Below are positions 48,922-60,488 of a stretch of DNA of 64,000 bases, piece by piece. The notes under the pieces were generated by a model, which saw only the letters and a program-made list of their open reading frames with translations, ran no database searches and was not told where the DNA came from. The DNA lies in contig NC_081412.1 in the NCBI RefSeq assembly GCF_030272615.1, forward strand, positions 698,656,656 to 698,720,655. Direction: 5' to 3'. Numbering within the stretch: position 1 is the first letter of the stretch; every line of letters begins with the position of its first letter. The position numbers and the translations under genes were made by a program. Origin of the DNA: Cryptomeria japonica. Its lineage: Eukaryota > Streptophyta > Pinopsida > Cupressales > Cupressaceae.

Positions 48922-50404
48922 TGATGCTCTGCAAAAAAGGATGTTAGAATATGTTAGGAAAACAAACACAAACAAACAAGAAACAATCCAAGTGTTAGTG
49001 TTAGAAATCACAAATCAAAGACTATCCTAAGCAAGCATATCAAGAGAGACACAAAACACAAAATAGAAAGCTTAACCAAACTAAGTAATTCAATAAAACA
49101 TCTCCAAATGCCCTCCACCATGTTTGTCGCTACTCCTTGCTTGTTCCTCTCCTCTCCAAGTTCCTAATGAGTGTAGCTCTCAATAGATATTTACACTATT
49201 TTTGATGTCTTATGGAGATTTAAGATTTAAATGATTAAGTATGCCAATGCAAGTGTAAAGCAAATTAAATATGAGATATTATGTAATTAACTAATGTTAA
49301 TTTTAGCCAAAAGATAATATGGACTATTATGCTAAAATGATCTCTAAATTTCACTATAACTTAGATGCATATAAGATTTCAGGATTTGGATTATGAAGAA
49401 ATGAGCTCTATTTATAGGTAAAATGGAGCAATGGATGGTTGAGATTGAGTAATCTCAATAAGGGCCAGGATTGATGGGTTTATGATCCATGTGAGGGCTT
49501 TCAACCCAATCCCAGAATGACAAAGGTCAACATGAGATGGGTTGAGGGGAGATGGAAGAAGCATTAAATGCTTGAGATGACTTGAGGGTTACCTTAGGAG
49601 TTAACGTTTAAGATGGGTTGAATGAATAAAGGCTTTATCCAATGAATAATGCCTTTATCCAATGGATAAACTCTTGTACAAGAGTTAGTGGGAATAACCA
49701 TGGTCAAAGCAATGAATACTTGAGAAGACACATGGGTTACATGGAGGTTGATTTAGAGGTTAAGCCTCTAACCATGTGGGCAAGTGGAATTAACCATAAA
49801 TGGTTATGTAAGAGCCATTAATGGTCATGTAAGAGCCATTACTGGTTTGGAAGACTTTAGGGGTTAGCTTGTTGAACACATAAAGCATTAAATGATTTTC
49901 AAAGACTTTGGAGGCTTTGAGAAGTGACTTCAAGTTGCTTAGGAATGTGACAATATTTAGAAAATGGGATTAGACTAATTGGGAATGATTAGAAGAGTCT
50001 AGAAGGGGATTTAAGATTGCAAGTGGGTTTGGTGGGTGAGGGAAAATAAGATTTTAATTAAAATAAAATAAATTTATTTCAATTATGGTTGCTACTTGCA
50101 TTTGTAGGAGAATACAAGTTTGGGGGGGGGGGGGGGAGTTTAGGGATTTAAATAAATGTTTTAATTATTTATTAAAAGAAGAAAGGGGATTAAATTAAAT
50201 AAATATGATTTATTCATTTAATTGATTGTGAATTTGGTTTAATGAATTAATTTAAATAAATTCAATAATTTATTTAATTAATAGGAGAAGGGGTTGAGGA
50301 TGAATTAATTAAATGTTAATTTAATTAACTGGTTATTGATGGTTAGATAATCAAATAAATAGTAAATATTCATTTAACTAAGTGGATAGATTTATGTGAC
50401 TACA
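48922..50404 (-). repeat. 3' LTR of Tat copy B
   Basis: On + it starts TGATGCTCTGC and ends TGTGACTACA, matching the solo LTR at 21041-22480. On minus it reads TGTAGTCACATAAATC directly after the polypurine tract. A TATAAATAG box lies near 49409-49417. A 15-G run at 50122-50136 expands a short G run seen in the solo LTR. Confidence 0.92.
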
Positions 50405-50418
50405 TTTGCCCCTCTTTG
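50405..50418 (-). other. polypurine tract of Tat copy B
   Basis: Minus strand CAAAGAGGGGCAAA abuts the LTR. It is identical in core to the tract of copy A at 4519-4533, showing both belong to one family. Confidence 0.9.
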
Positions 50419-50959
50419 AGATAGTCCGATTTATCACGTCGTTTCAAAGAAAGAAAAATAGGCATGAAGAAATATGCCCCATAACTGCTAATTTAATGGG
50501 TGGTATGCCCCCTCGAGAGATGGGCCGATTTTTTTTGAAAAATTGAACGATCTCTTGAAAAAGAACGAAAAGTGGAGGGGAGGTAGAATAGAAGGAATTA
50601 GCAATAACGATAAAAGAATAGAAGAAATTGGATTTAAAACAGAGAAATGAGAGACGTTTGAAGTTCACGGGGACCACAGTGGTGAGCGAGGTGAAATTGG
50701 TTTAGGGATGGAGGGGTATATATGGAGGGGAAGGGGTAAAACATTTGCATTTGCACCTATCTCCCTTGCAGCGCCGAGCTCTGATAGTGACCTTTTGTGA
50801 AGGAGCGAGCAACATTCATCATGTCGGTACCCATAGCAAATCATTGGCTAGAGCGGATCCATCGATTCTAGCGGTCGGATGACTATGAACCAGCGGTACG
50901 CAAATTGTGAATTTTAAGTTTTGTGCATTTTTTATATTTTTTGCAAGCGTCAAAGTCCA

Positions 50960-51260
50960 ATCAAAACAATAGTGCTAAGACTATGTTTTAGCACTTTTGT
51001 GTCGCTATAGCGCTATTGCATAGTAGTTATAGCACAATCGCAAGTGTTAGCGCATTTGTCTAGTAGTTTTAGTGTAGTCAATTTTTTAGCGTCGTTGTAG
51101 AATAGTGTTAGCGCTTGTGCCAGGTAATAGCACGATTGGGTAGTGGTATCAGTGCTTTTGTTGTTTTAGCGCATGTGTGTCATAGTTGTAGTGCTATTGT
51201 TGTTTTAGCACTTTTATACACAAATTGTAGCGCTATTGTTAGCTAAATAGTGCGTATTGT
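50960..51260 (+). repeat. degenerate TAGCGCTATTG-type tandem repeats
   Basis: Repeats of TTTTAGCACTTTTGT, TATAGCGCTATTGCATAGT, GTTAGCGCATTTGTCTAGT and similar, about 24-26 bases apart, fill the presumed intron of the PMD gene. The same motif on the matching strand fills the intron of copy A (3730-4030). Confidence 0.75.
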
Positions 51261-52677
51261 GATAAAAATTCCCCAGTGTTAGGAAAAATTATCTTCAGAT
51301 GTCTGTGTTGGGTGGATGGATGGATGAGTTGTTTTGAATCATAGCAGGCCCATTGAGACTAGGTCATTATGATAAATGCTTGTTGCAGTCTAGGTTTGTC
51401 ATGATCGCTTACCTGTTGAGACCCGAAGATACTTGATCAAAGTCTCTGTTGATAGTCTAGGTTTAAACTTAAGAAAGTTTGAAACAAAACAACTGATGAT
51501 GATGTTGATGTGTGTATGTGTAGGAGGATCTTCCCGTGCTACAGATGCGGGAGCGACATCTGGCCACGCAGCAGCAGCGAGAGTAGTTGAATGAGGCAGA
51601 GATAAATTGTGTTGCATCGACCGGTTTATATAACATGATGCATATGCCCCTGATTCAGATGAATCGCGGACTAGTGACAACATTAGCTGAGCGGTGGCAC
51701 AATGAGACCTGCACATTTCATTTGGCGATGGGAGAGATGACTATTACACTGGAGGATGTGTGGTGGATATTGCACATCCTTGTCTGAGGGGAGCTAGTGA
51801 CGTATGACCGAGGTTTAGGGATAGCAGTTGTGCAACAGATGTTTGCAGAGGATGTCTATATTCATGGTGGCTCGATCACGTGGGAGGAGATAGCGGCTTT
51901 ATATGAGCCATTACCAAATGTATTATTAGGCATTGTTGGGGGTTTTTTGTGCCCCGATTGATGATCGCATGGACTGGCCGTGGGTTGGGGCTAGGTTATT
52001 GAGTGCATGGTGACGGATGGGACCCGTTATGAATGTTGTCACACTTATACAAGGAGTTGCATGAGGTGGTATACCGAGATATGAGTACTATGGGAGTGGG
52101 CATTACTTTGCTACATATTTGGGCATGCGAGCACCTGCTAGTTACATGGCCGGTTTGTCTAAGATTTAGGGCAGCAAATCAACCCTATGTGTACATGTAT
52201 GGAGGTATGATGAGTTATCCCCACTTGGGGAAGTTGGAGTGGTGGCGACGGGCATTAGATGATTTAGATGCAGTGATATGGAGGCCATATATTGAGTGTG
52301 AGCCTTGGGAGGATGATGCAGAGGCCTTGTCGTATGTATTTATGACATAGTTTTTGATTGGTAGGAGAACCTACAATGTAAAGAGACAACTACTAGGTAA
52401 AGTGATGAGACAGTTTGGTCGGAGGCAGGGATTACCGAGGGGATCAGGGGAGTATGCACGGGCAGTGCAGGAGAGATTCTAGTGGGGGCCAGTGTTACCA
52501 TATGATAAGGCCTTAGCCGAAATCCGGACCTTATAGGCGAGACCATGGCATATGAGGCTGGGGATTATGGATGCAAGGGCGACAAAGGAGTATACGCAGT
52601 ATCATACTACGTATCCTATTCCACGCATTTCAGATCCAGCCGAGCTGGTACCATATTTTAAGGATGATAGGAGACAT

Positions 52678-52850
52678 TGATGGAGGAGGAGAGGAGGAAG
52701 AGGAGTAGGAGGAAGAGGTAGAGGTGATGGAGGAGGAGGAGATGGAGGTGGGGGAGATTGTGGAGGAGGTTATGGGGGAGCAGGAGGAGGTGGAGGGGGT
52801 GGGGGTGGTGGATTTGGAGGTGGAGGTGGTGGAGGAGGATGATTGCAGAG
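52678..52850 (+). repeat. GGAGGN-rich simple repeat coding a Gly-rich tail
   Basis: Imperfect GGAGGT/GGAGGA repeats. In the PMD frame they give Gly/Arg-rich sequence resembling RGG-type tails. The opposite strand gives a His/Leu ORF that is only a shadow. Confidence 0.8.
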
Positions 52851-53549
52851 GAGAGGGAGAGGTGGGAAGCCGTTGCGACTGTCATAGGGTCCTTTGATAT
52901 AGGGAGTAGCCAGAGTAGGAGGCAGGGATATTGGGGAGGGAGAGGCGCCTATGGAGATGGGAGAGGGAGCTACAGGTGGAGGAGAGGATCATATGGGGAT
53001 GGGAGGGGGAGACCTACAAGAGCATATGATAGTATATTTACAAACTTAACTTATAGCAGCCGAGGCACGAGTGGAGGATAGTGAGGCAGAGATTACAACT
53101 AGAGATGTTCAGCTGTTTGCACGGGAGTTAGAGTTGACAGTAGTGAGGTGAGAGCGGGATGATGTGGTTGATAGGGTGATCTAGCTACAGGAGAGAGTTC
53201 GGGCCTTGGAGGGAGTATAGGGATAGGGTCCGATGACTGATTCATTGGTGAGGGAGTTATGGTGAATAGGTGGAGAGGTTGACTATTGGTAGGGTTTATA
53301 TGAGTAGGCGGCACCATCCAGTCAACGGGCACTAAGTTATTCACAAATGTGTCGGGCAAGATCAGAGCGGTGTCAGAGGATGCAGAGCAGTGGTCATGTT
53401 ATGGGCCCTCCACGACGAGATAGTGCGGGGGGAGCAGGGGGTGATGGTGGTGAACATCTAGCTAGAGTGCTATTTGAGAGAGACTTATGTACTTGTGACA
53501 TTTGTTATTTTGGACTGTGACTTGGATGGCTCGTGGTAGTCGATTTTTT

Positions 53550-54760
53550 TGACATCATTGTACTCTGATACATGTATGCTTTTGTGAGATGATATATGAG
53601 GAGATCCCATATTTTGTGATGATATGAATATTGATGGTATGTATGGGTTTATGCAAGATGATGATTATGATTTATGCTTAGATGGATGCTATGGATGATT
53701 TTGCTTTCTATATGTGTATGGCGATGATTTTTTATGATTTCTATATGCATGTTATGGATGTGGTGCTAACATGTGGATGCAGGTTAATACATGTATGATG
53801 CTTTGTAAATGCTTTATGAATGTGATGCCATGATGACTATGTATGCATAATGATGAATGAATGATGACTATGGGATAGATAATATTTGTGTTTTTATTGA
53901 TGATATGATGATATGCATATTGTGTGTAAGATGAATCGTAATGAATCAAATGGTTTATGCAAATGTTGACAGATGGTTTTAAAAAATGAATGCAAAATGG
54001 ATAAACAAATGTAAATACAAATATTTATGTGATGATCTTAAATGAATGTACTTTAAAATGTATAAACAAGTGTTTGAGACAAATGTTTATGTTTCTAAAT
54101 GACGTAAAATAAAATATGACTAAGTGATAAATGAAAGTGAAATGATAATGCAAATAAATAAATGTAACTAAGAGATAATGAATAAATGCACCTTAATGCA
54201 ATTTAAAAGGATAATGAATAACTGCACCTTAATGCAATTAAAAGGATAATGAATAACTGTACCCTAATGCAATTAAAAGGATAATGAATAACTGAGGAAT
54301 GTTGTGCACTGTATGAATGAATGAATGTTTTTTATAATAAAGTGCACTTAAGCGAAATGCAAGTAAATGATAATAAATGCATATGATATGTTAAATGCCT
54401 TAATGGGATGAACAAATCAATGTACTTCAATGAATATCTACATGAATCTAAAATGCAAGTAAATGATAATGAACTAGATGTATTTACATGCAATTAAATG
54501 TAATGGAATGATAATGTCATGCATGCATGATATATGAATGCAAGTTGGTGAGAAATTGCATGATGCAATGATGATGTATCAGAGAACTCCGTCATGATTG
54601 TATCCAGGACCAATTCATATTAAAGAACCTCTCATATTTTTAACTTTTTCACACTTGCATACAAACCATAAATATGAATAATGAATGATCAAATGGATGG
54701 GCGATATGCAACAAAATGCAATATAAATAGATGAGATGGAATGACAATCCATAGTGCTTT
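53550..54760 (+). repeat. ATGAATGCAA-rich low-complexity tract
   Basis: Dense short words (GATGATATG, AATGATAATG, AATGCAAGT) without coding content. It is the counterpart of 380-1230 in copy A. Confidence 0.6.
54181..54286 (+). repeat. 35-base tandem repeat, three units
   Basis: Three units starting AATAAATGCACCTTAATGCA at 54181, 54217 and 54252 are nearly identical, with a partial unit on each side. It is a small local array within the low-complexity tract. Confidence 0.9.
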
Positions 54761-55849
54761 ATTTTTCATCATTGAGCATGGTAGTATCAATCTTGGACGA
54801 GGTAGTAGGAACCAAGTTTGGAGCATTGTACCTATAAGCAAGCAGTATAGATAAAGAATATAGACCCTCCATTCCGGTTTATGTGCAGATGGTTGAGGTA
54901 TATGTTGTAGTCAGTAAGCCATAGTGATCTATGACTAGATTTTTGCATATGATCACGTAGCTTAGTGAACTTCCCACGTAGACACCATTAGTACGTACCC
55001 TAGAACTTCATTGGAACAATTCACAGACAAAAAACAAAATGATACTTAGGAACCATCTCGACTACTCTAATCACTTGGGGATATCCTGGAGTAGCGTAGG
55101 ACCCTGATATAAATGAATAAATAACTTAATAAACCGACCAAGTACTTGATAGCTTAAATGGAATATTCTTGTCAAAGAAAATGTTATCATGTCTTTGTTT
55201 TGGTAAGGAAGGATACATCCTTGTTTAAGACAGTTGTGTGTAGATGTGTTGATTGTTTGGTTGATTTCATAAGTGATCATTGGTTGAGTAGCTCAAAATG
55301 TTTGTTTGATGTCTGTTTGCGATGTGTATGTACAAAGAGTTTTACGGGTTGCCAATTTTTTTGATTGATTTTTGATGTTTTTGGATTTTGTGAGTGTTTT
55401 TTGAATGTTTTTGGATTTTGTGAGACAGTTTTGAATGAAGAACTTAATAAATAACAAGTAACATAGAATCCACTTCCATCAATAGGTTAAGAGAATTGCC
55501 CCCAGTTTAGATATTACTGTGAAAAAAAGCAGGATGCAAGACGCATGAAGTACTAACCCTGATTGCAGATCAATAACAAGCCATGGTTTTACTGATGGAT
55601 GAATGGATGCAATGGATGTGATCGCAACAAGTTTGGAAGATAATGGATCCATAGCCTTTATGAGTGGTGCCTATTTGCTAGGTTTTCACCATCACACTTA
55701 CCCAAGGTTCCATCGGAGTGGTTGTTCACCATTTGGATGCATGATTTGTCTTTACTATTTTATGATTTTTTTGTATTTTCTTCAGGACTTTTTATCTGAA
55801 TGTTTTTGGTGTTTTTCTGTTATGTATGGAGCCTGATGCTCTGTACATC
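54761..55849. other. non-coding spacer between PMD tract and pol end
   Basis: No recognisable protein. A TTTTTGGATTTTGTGAG word is repeated at about 55378 and 55410. Part of this stretch may correspond to bases 60-300 of copy A, which share runs around a repeated TATCAAGTTG/CTTGTCAAAG style sequence, but the match is weak. Confidence 0.4.
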
Positions 55850-57239
55850 TTATGTATGAAATTGTTTTAGGTGCATGTTGTTGATCAGATCTACTAGTGG
55901 TTCTCCTTCTAAAGTAGACAACTGATATGCTCTGGACCCAAATATAGTAGTGATAACATATGGACCCAGCCAGTTTGATTCAAACTTTCCCTAACATTAT
56001 CTGTTTGATTGGTTACGAGGATTCTCCCTGAGAACAAGATCACCCACCTCAAATGTACGATGTTTAACCCGATGATTATAGCTTCTGCTCATTTGCTGCT
56101 GATAGGCCTTGAGGTGGTTGTATGTAGCTTGTCGCCTTTCATCAAGTAGTTCCAAGTCTTGAAGATGTGAGACTCGGTATGCTTCATCATCTATTAGATT
56201 GTGCAAAGAAACCTATAGAGATGGTATCTCAACCTCAATAGAAAGGATGGCTTCTACACCATAGACCAGTGAGTAGGGAGTTGCGCCTATAGGGGTTCAA
56301 ATGCTAGTTAGATATGCCCATAGTGCTGGATTTAATTGAACGTGCCAATCATGACCAACATCATTGACTGTCTTCTTGAGGATTCTCAATATGTTTTTGT
56401 TTGATGCTTCATCCTGAACATTGCCTTGTGGGTGAGAGGGAGTGGAAAAGCAGTGTTGGATGTGAAACTTCTCACAGAGCTTCGTCCTGATTTTTAAAAG
56501 GAAGTCCATTATCTGTGATGATGGACATGGGTACACCATACTGGGAGATGATGTAATTAAGGATGAATGAGGTGATCTGCTTGCCGGTGACTTGGGTAAG
56601 TAGAACAACTTTGATCCACTTTGTGAAGTATTCGATGGCGGTAATGATAAATTTGTGGCCGTTGGATGAAGATGGATGAATTTTACCCACAAGGTCAAGT
56701 CCCCATTGACAAAAGGGCCACAATGTTGTGATTGGTTGCAATTCCTGTGCTGGTGCATGTACCAGGTCTCTGTAAACTTGGCACTTCTTGCATTTTCTGA
56801 CAAATTAGTAGGAGTCTTTTTCCATGGACGACCAATAGTATCCAACGCGCATGATCTTCTTTGCTAGTGAAGGATTGCTTGAGTGAGTCCCACAAATTCC
56901 TTCATGTACCTCTTCCAAGGCCTTTGTTGTCTCATCCTATTCCAAACATCGAAGGAGAGTACCATCAAGACTGCGTCGGTATAGGGTTTCAACAATGATG
57001 GTGTATCGAGCGGTTTTTTGGATGAAGGTTTTGCATTGGTTATTCGATTGGTTAGGAGGAAGTGTGTGATTACGAAGGTAGGTGTAGAACTCACCATACC
57101 ATGGGAATTCAGAATCGGTAAGGCAACATATCATCTTGAATTTGGGGATATCATAAGCGGGAATCCAAAGTTGTTCTACCAAGAACTCGTAGCGTGTTGA
57201 ATTTTGTGGAAGATCTAAGAGAGATGCAATTGTAGCCAT
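55850..57239 (-). pseudogene. Tat integrase
   Basis: Upstream sequence reads MATIASLLDLPQNSTRYEFL. The HHCC finger is HEGICGTHSSN...CKKCQ (56910-56770), with a stop in between. The DDE core has WGLDLVGKIH, IITDNGLPF and, in another frame, HPQGNVQDEASNKNILRIL. The C-terminal part at 56206-55997 reads RTFEVGDLVLRENPRNQSNR, then after a stop KFESNWLGPYVITTIFGSRA, ending at 55850. Integrase inserts element cDNA into the genome. Two or more stops and frameshifts inactivate this copy. Confidence 0.9.
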
Positions 57240-57374
57240 GGCGTCAACATCTTGATTCTGATCTCTGGGTATCTTCTCAAAGGTGATAGTTGTAAATTAT
57301 TCTTTTAAACTATCCACCATTTGTTTGTACGACATAAGTTTATCATCCTTGGTCGGATATTCATTTGTGACTTG

Positions 57375-57683
57375 TCAGATGACCAGTTGGGAGTCGCCAT
57401 ATACCTGTAGCTCTTTTAGTTTCCATTGTATGGCTAGTCTGAGTCCTATGATCAAAGCCTCATATTCTGCTATGTTGTTTGTACATGGAAAAGTTAGCTT
57501 GTAAGACTTCGGGATACTGTCACCTTGAGGTGTGATAAATAAAATGCCTGCTCCCGAGCCATGTCTAGTATATGAGCCATCAAAGTAGAGTTTCCACAGT
57601 TGTGCTATTGTGATCATGAAGATCTCTTCATCTAGGAAATTTGAAACAAGAGGATGATCGCCTGTGAGGGGTGCATCGGCCAA
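57375..57683 (-). pseudogene. second (additional) RNase H of the Tat element
   Basis: The sequence WKLYFDGSYTRHGSGAGILF, then NIAEYEALIIGLRLAIQW and VYGDSQLVI shows the D-E-D RNase H pattern, separate from the RNase H that follows the reverse transcriptase. Tat-lineage elements are known to carry such an extra, archaeal-type RNase H. It lies between the first RNase H and the integrase, as expected. The last catalytic region towards 57280 was not resolved because of a stop. Confidence 0.88.
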
Positions 57684-57689
57684 CTATCT

Positions 57690-59335
57690 ACAATAGCTTG
57701 GCCCTTGGTAGCCTTACAACCCACATACTCAATGTCAAATTCACTCAGAATCATCACCCATTTGGCCAAGCAGCCTGTCAATGTTGCTTTGCTGAGTAGG
57801 TACTTTAGTGGATCAATCTTTGCAATGAGTTGTACTTTAGGCATCAACATGCAGTGCCTCAGTTTAGTGGCTGCCAAAATAATTGCCAGGCAAGCTCTCT
57901 CAATAGGTGTGTAATTGAGTTCCTAGTCGACCAGTGTGCGAGAGATATAGTATACAACACACTCTTTCCCTTCTGCATTGTGTTGTGCCAGCAGTACTCC
58001 CAATGCCGTATTGGTAGCTGAAATATAGAGCAATAGAGGTCTACTTGGATCTGGTGGGATCAACAACGGTGTATTCATCAGGTAATATTTGAGCATCTGG
58101 AATGTTTGCTGGCATTTGGCATCCCATTGAAAGTGGATGTTTTTGTGTAACAGATGCATGAAGGGATGATACTTATCTGCCAATTGTGCAATGAATCTTC
58201 GAATTGATTGTAGTCACCCTTGTAGTTTCCTTAACTGACTAATGTTCTTCAGCGATGGCATGTCCATGATGGATTTGACCTTTGCCGGATCGACCTCAAT
58301 GCCTTTGCTTGAGACAATGTATCCTAGAAACTTCCCTGAGGTTACTCCAAAGACACACTTCTTTGGATTGAGTCGAACATGGTATTGTTCTATTTTGTCA
58401 AAGATTTTATCTAATATTTTCATATGACCTTCTCTTGTTAATGATTTAGCTAGTAAACCATTGACATTATCCTCCATTATGGTATGCATAATATCATGAA
58501 AGATGGTTGTCATAACTCTTTGATAGGTCACCCCTACATTCTTCAGACCAAAAGGCATCACATTCCAATAGTATGCTCCTCATGGACATGTGAAAGCAGT
58601 TTTATGTTGATCTTCTGGTGCAATCTTTATCTGGTTGTACCTTGAAAAGCCATCCATAAGAGAAAGCATGACATGTTCTGCTGTTAGGTCCATGATCATG
58701 TCGATGTTTGGTAGGGGGAAGTCATCCTTAGGACATGCCTTGTTCAAATCTCTGAAGTCGGTACAGATACAAATGCCCCCATTTGGTTTGCCGATAGGTA
58801 CAATGTTGGAGATCTAATCTGCATAATCCATTGCTCAGATGAAACCAACATCCAGGAGTTTCTTAAGTTCTTCTTTGACTAGTAGAGAAATTTGGGGGTG
58901 CATCTTGCGAAGCTTCTGTTTGACAGGTTTAGCTCCTTCATCCATGGTGAGGTGATGCATGACAAAATCAGGATCTAGGCTAGGCATGTCCGCATATGAC
59001 CATATGAATTTGATCTGATGTTTTTGGAAGAATTCTACAAATTTAGGTTGTTCCTTTGGAGTTAAAAGAGATGCCAGATGTATTTGGTGAGGAGTCTCAG
59101 GGGTCCCCACATTGAATTCTTTTGTTTCCTTGATGAGGGTCGTTGATCGTTCCTGATTTGTACTGGAGGGGAGGATGTCAAACTTGTCATCCTCAGGCAC
59201 CTCAAAGAGGTTTTCACCATTGGATATGCTCTTTCTTTTTACTTTTTTGGGATCAAATAGTGCCACTGTGTGGTTTTCACTGGAAGATCCATGTTTTATT
59301 GTGATATTTTTGCAGCTGAAAGGTTTGACATTCAC
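57690..59335 (-). pseudogene. Tat reverse transcriptase and first RNase H
   Basis: The linker includes NVGTPETPHQIHLASLLTPK. Reverse transcriptase motifs are LDPDFVMHHLTMDEGAKPVK, QKLRKMHPQI, IVPIGKPNGGICICTDFRDL, MDGFSRYNQIKIAPEDQHKT and VMPFGLKNVGVTYQRVM. The YVDD box is replaced by NVNG (MEDNVNGLLAKSLTREGH, about 58455), so the polymerase is dead. RNase H region: FQWDAKCQQTFQMLKYYL, LLLYISATNTALGVLLAQ, then LPMKVQLI-type sequence and ATLTGCLAKWVMILSEFDIE. Stops lie near 58816 and 58579. Confidence 0.92.
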
Positions 59336-59341
59336 CCCAAA

Positions 59342-60180
59342 TTATGTTGCACTGTTAAGTTCGATGGTGAATCCAACTTTGTGATCCTCAATTGGTATGT
59401 TATCCCATAGTTGCAAAAAGTCAATGTTCACCTCATCATTTTGGAATTGGTCAAGACATGGGGGATTAGGTTGGTTCCATTCGATGAGTTCAGGATGGAT
59501 AATGGGCATTACCTCATCGATCAGGTTAAGTTCATGGGATGTTTCAATGAGGGTTAAGACACTATGGTGAAGGTCATTGATGGTACTCCCTATCAGAATC
59601 AAGCATAGGATGTAACGTAGGGTCTGTGGAAGGTGTTTCCAGTTCAGGAACCCATGAGGTTTTAATCTACGCCTCTCCATAAACAGGGATTTCTTTGTGA
59701 GGTGGAGGTGGTGATGCATCTTCCTCATCTAAAGTATTGAGATGTATGGAGTCAAATTCCCACTCATGCGAGCCAGTCTCTGAGTCACTTTCTAGTATCC
59801 AATTACTATACCAAACCAAGATATCTTTTGAGTTGAACACTGCAGTTGTGATTGGTTGATGTACTGCTGGTGATGGAATTGTTGGTACTGTGGGTGCCAC
59901 TGATGTTGCTGATGGGTTTACCAATTCTGTCAATGCTGCTAGGGTACAGATACTGATAATGGTGTTGTTGATATAGTTGCTACTACTGATGGGGTTATTG
60001 GTTTGATTACTGGGATGATTGGTGCTGCAAGTAGGATTACCAGTACTGCTAGTGGGATTATGGGTTTTGTAGGTATTTTTAGTGGTATGAGTGGTGCTGT
60101 GGATGCTACTGATGGAATTCTTAGCCTTGTTGGGGCAATTGGTGTTGTTCTTGGTGCTGCCGATATAATCAAGGGTGGCC
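59342..60180 (-). pseudogene. protease-RT spacer with Pro/Thr/Ile repeats
   Basis: On minus, 60172-59940 encodes a low-complexity stretch (TTPIAPTRLRIPSVASTAPL, PIIPVIKPITPSVVATISTT) built from quasi-repeats of about 15-18 bases. It continues as VTPSATSVAPTVPTIPSPAV-like sequence to about 59860. A more ordinary linker follows (WYSNWILESDSETGSHEWEF, NVDFLQLWDNIPIEDHK-like). The repeat resembles a flexible spacer within the polyprotein. I know no function. Confidence 0.6.
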
Positions 60181-60488
60181 TCTTTAGAGTTTTAGGTTGA
60201 TATAGAGGTTTTTTGGGTTTCCCTTTGAATCTAAGCTTAGGAAGAGATTCCTTTTGAAAACCTAATCCACTGTTATCTTTAGGTTTTAATTCTGGTTGTA
60301 AGAGCTCATTTCATCCTTGCTTGCAAGGTCCCAAAGCACTCTGACCATCATAGCTCATTCTCTACATGATAATAAGACCGTTGCCATATTTATCAGTGGG
60401 TAGTTTAGCCTGTGGGATGTCTTTGATAGGATCTTTGTAGATCCATTCTGCTAGGTCCTCATCTCTGTTCTCCTCTTCCTGACTTTTT

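Larger units (their letters stand above)
50821..53200 (+). pseudogene. antisense plant mobile domain (PMD) gene, copy B, decayed
   Basis: Encoded opposite to the host retrotransposon. A short first exon candidate starts at 50821 (MSVPIANHWLERIHRF, then a stop); a possible donor near 50896 and acceptor TGTGTAG near 51524 would remove the repeat-filled intron. The main part reads EDLPVLQMRERHLATQQQRE, stop, LNEAEINCVASTGLYNMMHM, RGLVTTLAERWHNETCTFHL, GEMTITLEDVWWILHILV, then at 52033-52350 WWRRALDDLDAVIWRPYIEC. A C-terminal block (ATKEYTQYHTTYPIPRISDP) is followed by a Gly/Arg-rich tail (52678-53080) and a coiled-coil-like segment (RELELTVVR, LQERVRALEGV) near 53115-53220. There are at least six stops and frameshifts. 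PMD proteins such as MAIN and MAIL1 act in silencing with PP7-like phosphatases; element-borne copies are known but their role is not. Confidence 0.8.

Noticed and set aside
48677-49030. ORFs rich in Cys/Val or Thr/His
   Set aside because: They translate the (AC)n-(TG)n palindrome.
52658-52885. His/Leu-rich ORF on minus
   Set aside because: It is the reverse strand of the GGAGGN repeat that codes the Gly-rich tail of the PMD gene.
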